Part shown: positions 61,337 through 64,000 of the stretch, one piece after another
Layout: the number at the start of each line of letters is the position of its first letter
Numbering within the stretch: the first letter of the stretch is position 1
Assembly (NCBI GenBank): GCA_900545445.1
Contig: UQZH01000006.1
Coordinates: 1 to 64,000 of the forward strand
DNA: 64,000 nt
Origin: an uncultured Collinsella sp.
Lineage (GTDB): Bacteria; Actinomycetota; Coriobacteriia; Coriobacteriales; Coriobacteriaceae
Direction: 5' to 3'
Made by a program: the position numbers and the translations under genes
The notes under the pieces: model-generated
Told to the model about the DNA's origin: nothing
Database searches by the model: none
What the model saw: only the letters and a program-made list of their open reading frames with translations

Positions 61337-62524
61337 ATGTCGAGCCTCACCGGTAAGTCATTGAACCCTGTTATGAATCGCAGGAGCGTTATCGCGAGCG
61401 CAGCAGGTCTGGGGGCGATGTCCATTCTAGCTGGCTGCTCCTCCAACGGCGGCGACGGCGGTTCCGCTTCGAGCGACGCTTCGTTTAAGATCGGCACCAT
61501 CGGCCCGCTGACCGGTGCCGCCGCGTCTTACGGCAAGTCCGTTACCCAGGGCGTCGAGCTTGGCTGCAAGGACTTCTCCACCAAGGAGCTGCCGCTTGCC
61601 AGCAAGGCCGAGGACGACCAGGCCGACGGCGAGAAGGCCGTCAACGCCTTTAATACCCTGCTCGACTGGGGCATGCAGGCCCTCGTCGGCCCGACCACCA
61701 CGGGTGCGTCGGTTGCCGTTGCCGCTGAGTGTGGTAACGACCCCAAGACGTTCATGATCACCCCGTCCGCGTCCTCCGAGGACGTCACTGACGGCAAGGA
61801 TTGCGTCTTCCAGGTTTGCTTCACCGACCCCAACCAGGGCGTCAACGCTGCCAAGTTCCTGGCAGAGAAGTATGCGGATGAGAAGTTCGTGCTGTTCTAC
61901 AACTCCGGCGACGCCTATTCTTCGGGTATCGCGGATTCCTTTAAGGCCCAGGCCGCTGAGTCCAAGCTCGAGATTGTCGACGAGGAGACCTTTAAGGACG
62001 ATTCTGCCACGAGCTTTACCAACCAGCTGACCAAGGCCAAGCAGGCCGGCGCTACCATGATCTTCGCGCCGATCTACTACACGCCGGCGTCCGTCCTGCT
62101 CAAGAACGCCAAGGATATGGGCTACGACGTCAAGATGATGGGTTGCGACGGCATGGACGGCATCCTGGGCGTTGAGGGCTTCGACACCTCTCTTGCCGAA
62201 GGTCTGCTGCTCATGACCCCGTTCTCCGCCGACGACGAGAAGAACGCCGACTTCGTCAACGCTTACAAGGATAAGTACGGCGATACCCCCGACCAGTTTG
62301 CCGCCGACGCCTACGACGGCGTGCACGCGGTGGCCGAGGCCCTCAAGGAGGCCGGTCTTGGTGTCGACGCCGACCCGACCGAGGTCTCCGAGAAGCTGCC
62401 CAAGGCTATGCTCAAGATTACCGTTGACGGTCTGACCGGCAAGCTCACCTGGAACGATAAGGGGCAGGTCCAGAAGGAGCCCACGGCGTACGTCATCACC
62501 GACGGCAAGTACGTACAGGCATAA
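61337..62524 (+). CDS. Branched-chain amino acid ABC transporter, binding lipoprotein (LivK-like)
   Basis: 395 residues. N-terminus has NRRS and a hydrophobic stretch ending ILAGC, a lipobox (Cys34), so it is exported and lipid-anchored; the twin Arg suggests possible Tat export. The rest is a type 1 periplasmic-binding fold typical of Leu/Ile/Val receptors (GPLTGAAASYGKSVTQGVELG, ALVGPTTTGASVAVA). ATG follows GAGGAG. It leads a livK-livH-livM operon. A decayed copy lies directly upstream. Confidence 0.92.
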   Translation: MSSLTGKSLNPVMNRRSVIASAAGLGAMSILAGCSSNGGDGGSASSDASFKIGTIGPLTGAAASYGKSVTQGVELGCKDFSTKELPLASKAEDDQADGEKAVNAFNTLLDWGMQALVGPTTTGASVAVAAECGNDPKTFMITPSASSEDVTDGKDCVFQVCFTDPNQGVNAAKFLAEKYADEKFVLFYNSGDAYSSGIADSFKAQAAESKLEIVDEETFKDDSATSFTNQLTKAKQAGATMIFAPIYYTPASVLLKNAKDMGYDVKMMGCDGMDGILGVEGFDTSLAEGLLLMTPFSADDEKNADFVNAYKDKYGDTPDQFAADAYDGVHAVAEALKEAGLGVDADPTEVSEKLPKAMLKITVDGLTGKLTWNDKGQVQKEPTAYVITDGKYVQA

Positions 62525-62662
62525 TAGGCCGCCTTACATAGAGCGGTTTTGATCCCAAGCAGGGGAGGTGTGGCCTTCCCTGCTTGCTTGGTATCTAGGG
62601 ACGATGTAACGTCCCTGTTTCATACATCAACTGGAAACCTATTCGAAAGGGGGATGTGGAAC

Positions 62663-63544
62663 ATGACGGTCTTTATCCAATACCTGGTCAACGGCCTGTC
62701 CATGGGCAGCGTCTACGCCATCATCGCGTTGGGCTACACCATGGTCTACGGTATCGCCAAGATGCTGAACTTCGCTCACGGCGATGTCATCATGGTCGGT
62801 GCCTATGTCTCGTTCTGCGCCACGTCGTATCTCGGCCTCCCGGGCTGGGCATCTGTAGTTCTCTCTTGTGTGGTCTGCACGGTTCTCGGTGTCCTCATTG
62901 AGGGTCTGGCCTATAAGCCGCTACGCCAAGCAGGTCCGCTGGCCGTTCTGATCACGGCTATCGGCGTGTCTTACTTCCTGCAGAACGCCGCGCAGCTTCT
63001 GTGGGGCGCCACACCCAAGAACTTCACTTCGCTCGTCACCTTTCCGGTGCCGGAGTTCTTGGCCAAGTTTAACGTAAGCGCCGTCTCGCTCGTCACCATC
63101 GTCGCCTGCTTGGTTATCATGGCCGGCCTGATGTTCTTTACGGGTAAGACCAAGATGGGCAAGGCCATGCGAGCCGTGTCCGAGGACAAGGCCGCTGCTC
63201 AGCTCATGGGCATCAACGTCAACCGCACCATCTCGATGACGTTCGCCATCGGCTCCGCCCTCGCCGCCATCGCCGGCGTACTCCTGTGCTCCTACTCGCC
63301 GGTGTTGCAGCCCACCACGGGTGCCATGCCTGGTATCAAGGCTTTCGACGCTGCCGTCTTCGGCGGCATCGGCTCCATTCCCGGTGCCTTTGTTGGCGGT
63401 ATTCTTATCGGCATCATCGAGGCGATGGCACAGGCTTACATTTCCACGAGCCTTGCCAACTCCATCGTCTTTGGTGTTCTGATCATCGTCCTGCTCGTCA
63501 AGCCTGCCGGCCTCTTGGGCAAGTACGTCCCCGAGAAGGTGTAG
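62663..63544 (+). CDS. livH: Branched-chain amino acid ABC transporter permease LivH
   Basis: 293 residues with about eight hydrophobic segments. Seen: QYLVNGLSMGSVYAIIALGYTMVYGIAKMLNFAHGDVIM at the start and the conserved cytoplasmic loop GKAMRAVSEDKAAAQLMGINVNRTI that contacts the ATPase. ATG 62663 follows AAAGGGGG. The livM gene begins 9 nt after its stop. Confidence 0.94.
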   Translation: MTVFIQYLVNGLSMGSVYAIIALGYTMVYGIAKMLNFAHGDVIMVGAYVSFCATSYLGLPGWASVVLSCVVCTVLGVLIEGLAYKPLRQAGPLAVLITAIGVSYFLQNAAQLLWGATPKNFTSLVTFPVPEFLAKFNVSAVSLVTIVACLVIMAGLMFFTGKTKMGKAMRAVSEDKAAAQLMGINVNRTISMTFAIGSALAAIAGVLLCSYSPVLQPTTGAMPGIKAFDAAVFGGIGSIPGAFVGGILIGIIEAMAQAYISTSLANSIVFGVLIIVLLVKPAGLLGKYVPEKV

Positions 63545-63553
63545 GTGAGCGTT

Positions 63554-64000
63554 ATGAAGTTTCTTAAAGACAAGCAGACGCGTCACGACTTTGTTACGTA
63601 CGCCATGTGCCTTGTGGCGTTCGCCATCGTGTTCTTTATGCAGTCTAACCACATGATTCCGCGCATGATCGCCGGTCAGCTGGTCCCCATTACGGCCTAT
63701 ATCGTCATGGCCATTTCCCTCAACCTCGTCGTCGGTATCGCGGGCGACTTGTCGCTGGGCCACGCGGGCTTTATGAGCGTCGGCGCCTATACGGGCATCG
63801 TCACCGCCGTCGCGCTGGAGAGCGCCGTTCCCTCCGATCCGGTGCGCCTTATCATCAGTATCGTGGTCGGCGCCATCGCTGCCGCCATTCTGGGCTTCTT
63901 GATTGGCATCCCGGTCCTTCGCCTGAGCGGCGATTACCTGGCTATCGTGACGCTGGCCTTTGGCGAGATCATCAAAGAGATCGTCACCTGCCTCATTGTG
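63554..64000 (+). CDS. livM: Branched-chain amino acid ABC transporter permease LivM (partial)
   Basis: The frame from ATG 63554 (GGTGAG upstream) stays open to the right edge: 149 residues without a stop. Starts MKFLKDKQTRHDF and continues with several hydrophobic segments, the LivM signature LNLVVGIAGDLSLGHAGFMSVGAYT and LRLSGDYLAIVTLAFGEI. The ATPase genes livG and livF are expected beyond the edge. Confidence 0.93.
   Translation, partial: MKFLKDKQTRHDFVTYAMCLVAFAIVFFMQSNHMIPRMIAGQLVPITAYIVMAISLNLVVGIAGDLSLGHAGFMSVGAYTGIVTAVALESAVPSDPVRLIISIVVGAIAAAILGFLIGIPVLRLSGDYLAIVTLAFGEIIKEIVTCLIV

Noticed and set aside
1..64000. tRNA, rRNA or CRISPR features
   Set aside because: I searched by eye for T-loop (GGTTCRA) patterns in gene gaps, rRNA core strings and regularly spaced repeats, and saw none that hold up. 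A covariance search could still find a missed tRNA.

Overview
The window looks like chromosomal DNA of a high-GC, anaerobic, gut-associated Coriobacteriia bacterium, most probably Collinsella or a close relative. That assignment is an inference from gene content: a bile salt hydrolase, a reverse rubrerythrin, an Etf-coupled lactate dehydrogenase whose EtfA carries a ferredoxin domain, a single-chain PurL, a PdxST pair under a MocR regulator, and many long GC-rich intergenic hairpins. I saw no rRNA, tRNA, CRISPR array, insertion sequence or prophage. Most genes follow a clear Shine-Dalgarno sequence (AGGAGG or GGGAG), and this set most of the starts.

Layout. 1-5.8 kb: a cut-off unknown gene, an NCS2 purine permease, a peptide deformylase-like gene, bile salt hydrolase and a Kup potassium transporter. 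5.9-12.6 kb: an EamA exporter divergent from a LysR regulator, a helix-turn-helix/alanine aminotransferase fusion, a second deformylase-like gene, an MFS drug exporter and an RGG-tailed winged-helix protein. 12.6-13.0 kb is gene-free and packed with inverted repeats. 13.0-16.1 kb: vitamin B6 genes pdxT and pdxS with a divergent MocR/PdxR-type regulator. 16.1-23.6 kb: reverse rubrerythrin, an alcohol/aldehyde dehydrogenase pair, HIRAN and small acidic proteins, a phosphoesterase, a ChbG-like deacetylase between inverted repeats, and a DUF2130 coiled-coil protein. 23.6-33.2 kb: a Ski2-like helicase, TrmB, a Trm9-like methyltransferase, an XRE regulator with a DUF4097 protein, Elp3 and a spermidine-synthase-like protein.

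33.2-38.9 kb holds the most defence-like locus: TerB-N/C-type protein, BrxD-like ATPase and Lhr-type helicase in one minus-strand cassette. 39-43 kb carries a DUF554 membrane protein and a five-gene operon mostly of secreted proteins of unknown function. 43.3-47.8 kb is a lactate dehydrogenase-EtfB-EtfA operon ending against an HD hydrolase. 47.9-52.5 kb: AzlCD, a KdgT permease, a diguanylate cyclase and an EamA exporter. 52.6-60.6 kb: purL, a cation/proton antiporter, an SDR reductase and homoserine dehydrogenase. 60.7-64 kb: a decayed copy of a branched-chain amino acid binding protein, then an intact livK-livH-livM operon that runs off the right edge.

The best candidates for something undescribed are the TerB/BrxD/helicase cassette without other BREX genes, the HTH-AlaA fusion with an internal ribosome binding site and repeated operators, the secreted-protein operon, the RGG-tailed protein, and a set of long hairpins and short dispersed repeats, two of which flank the ChbG-like gene in inverted orientation.
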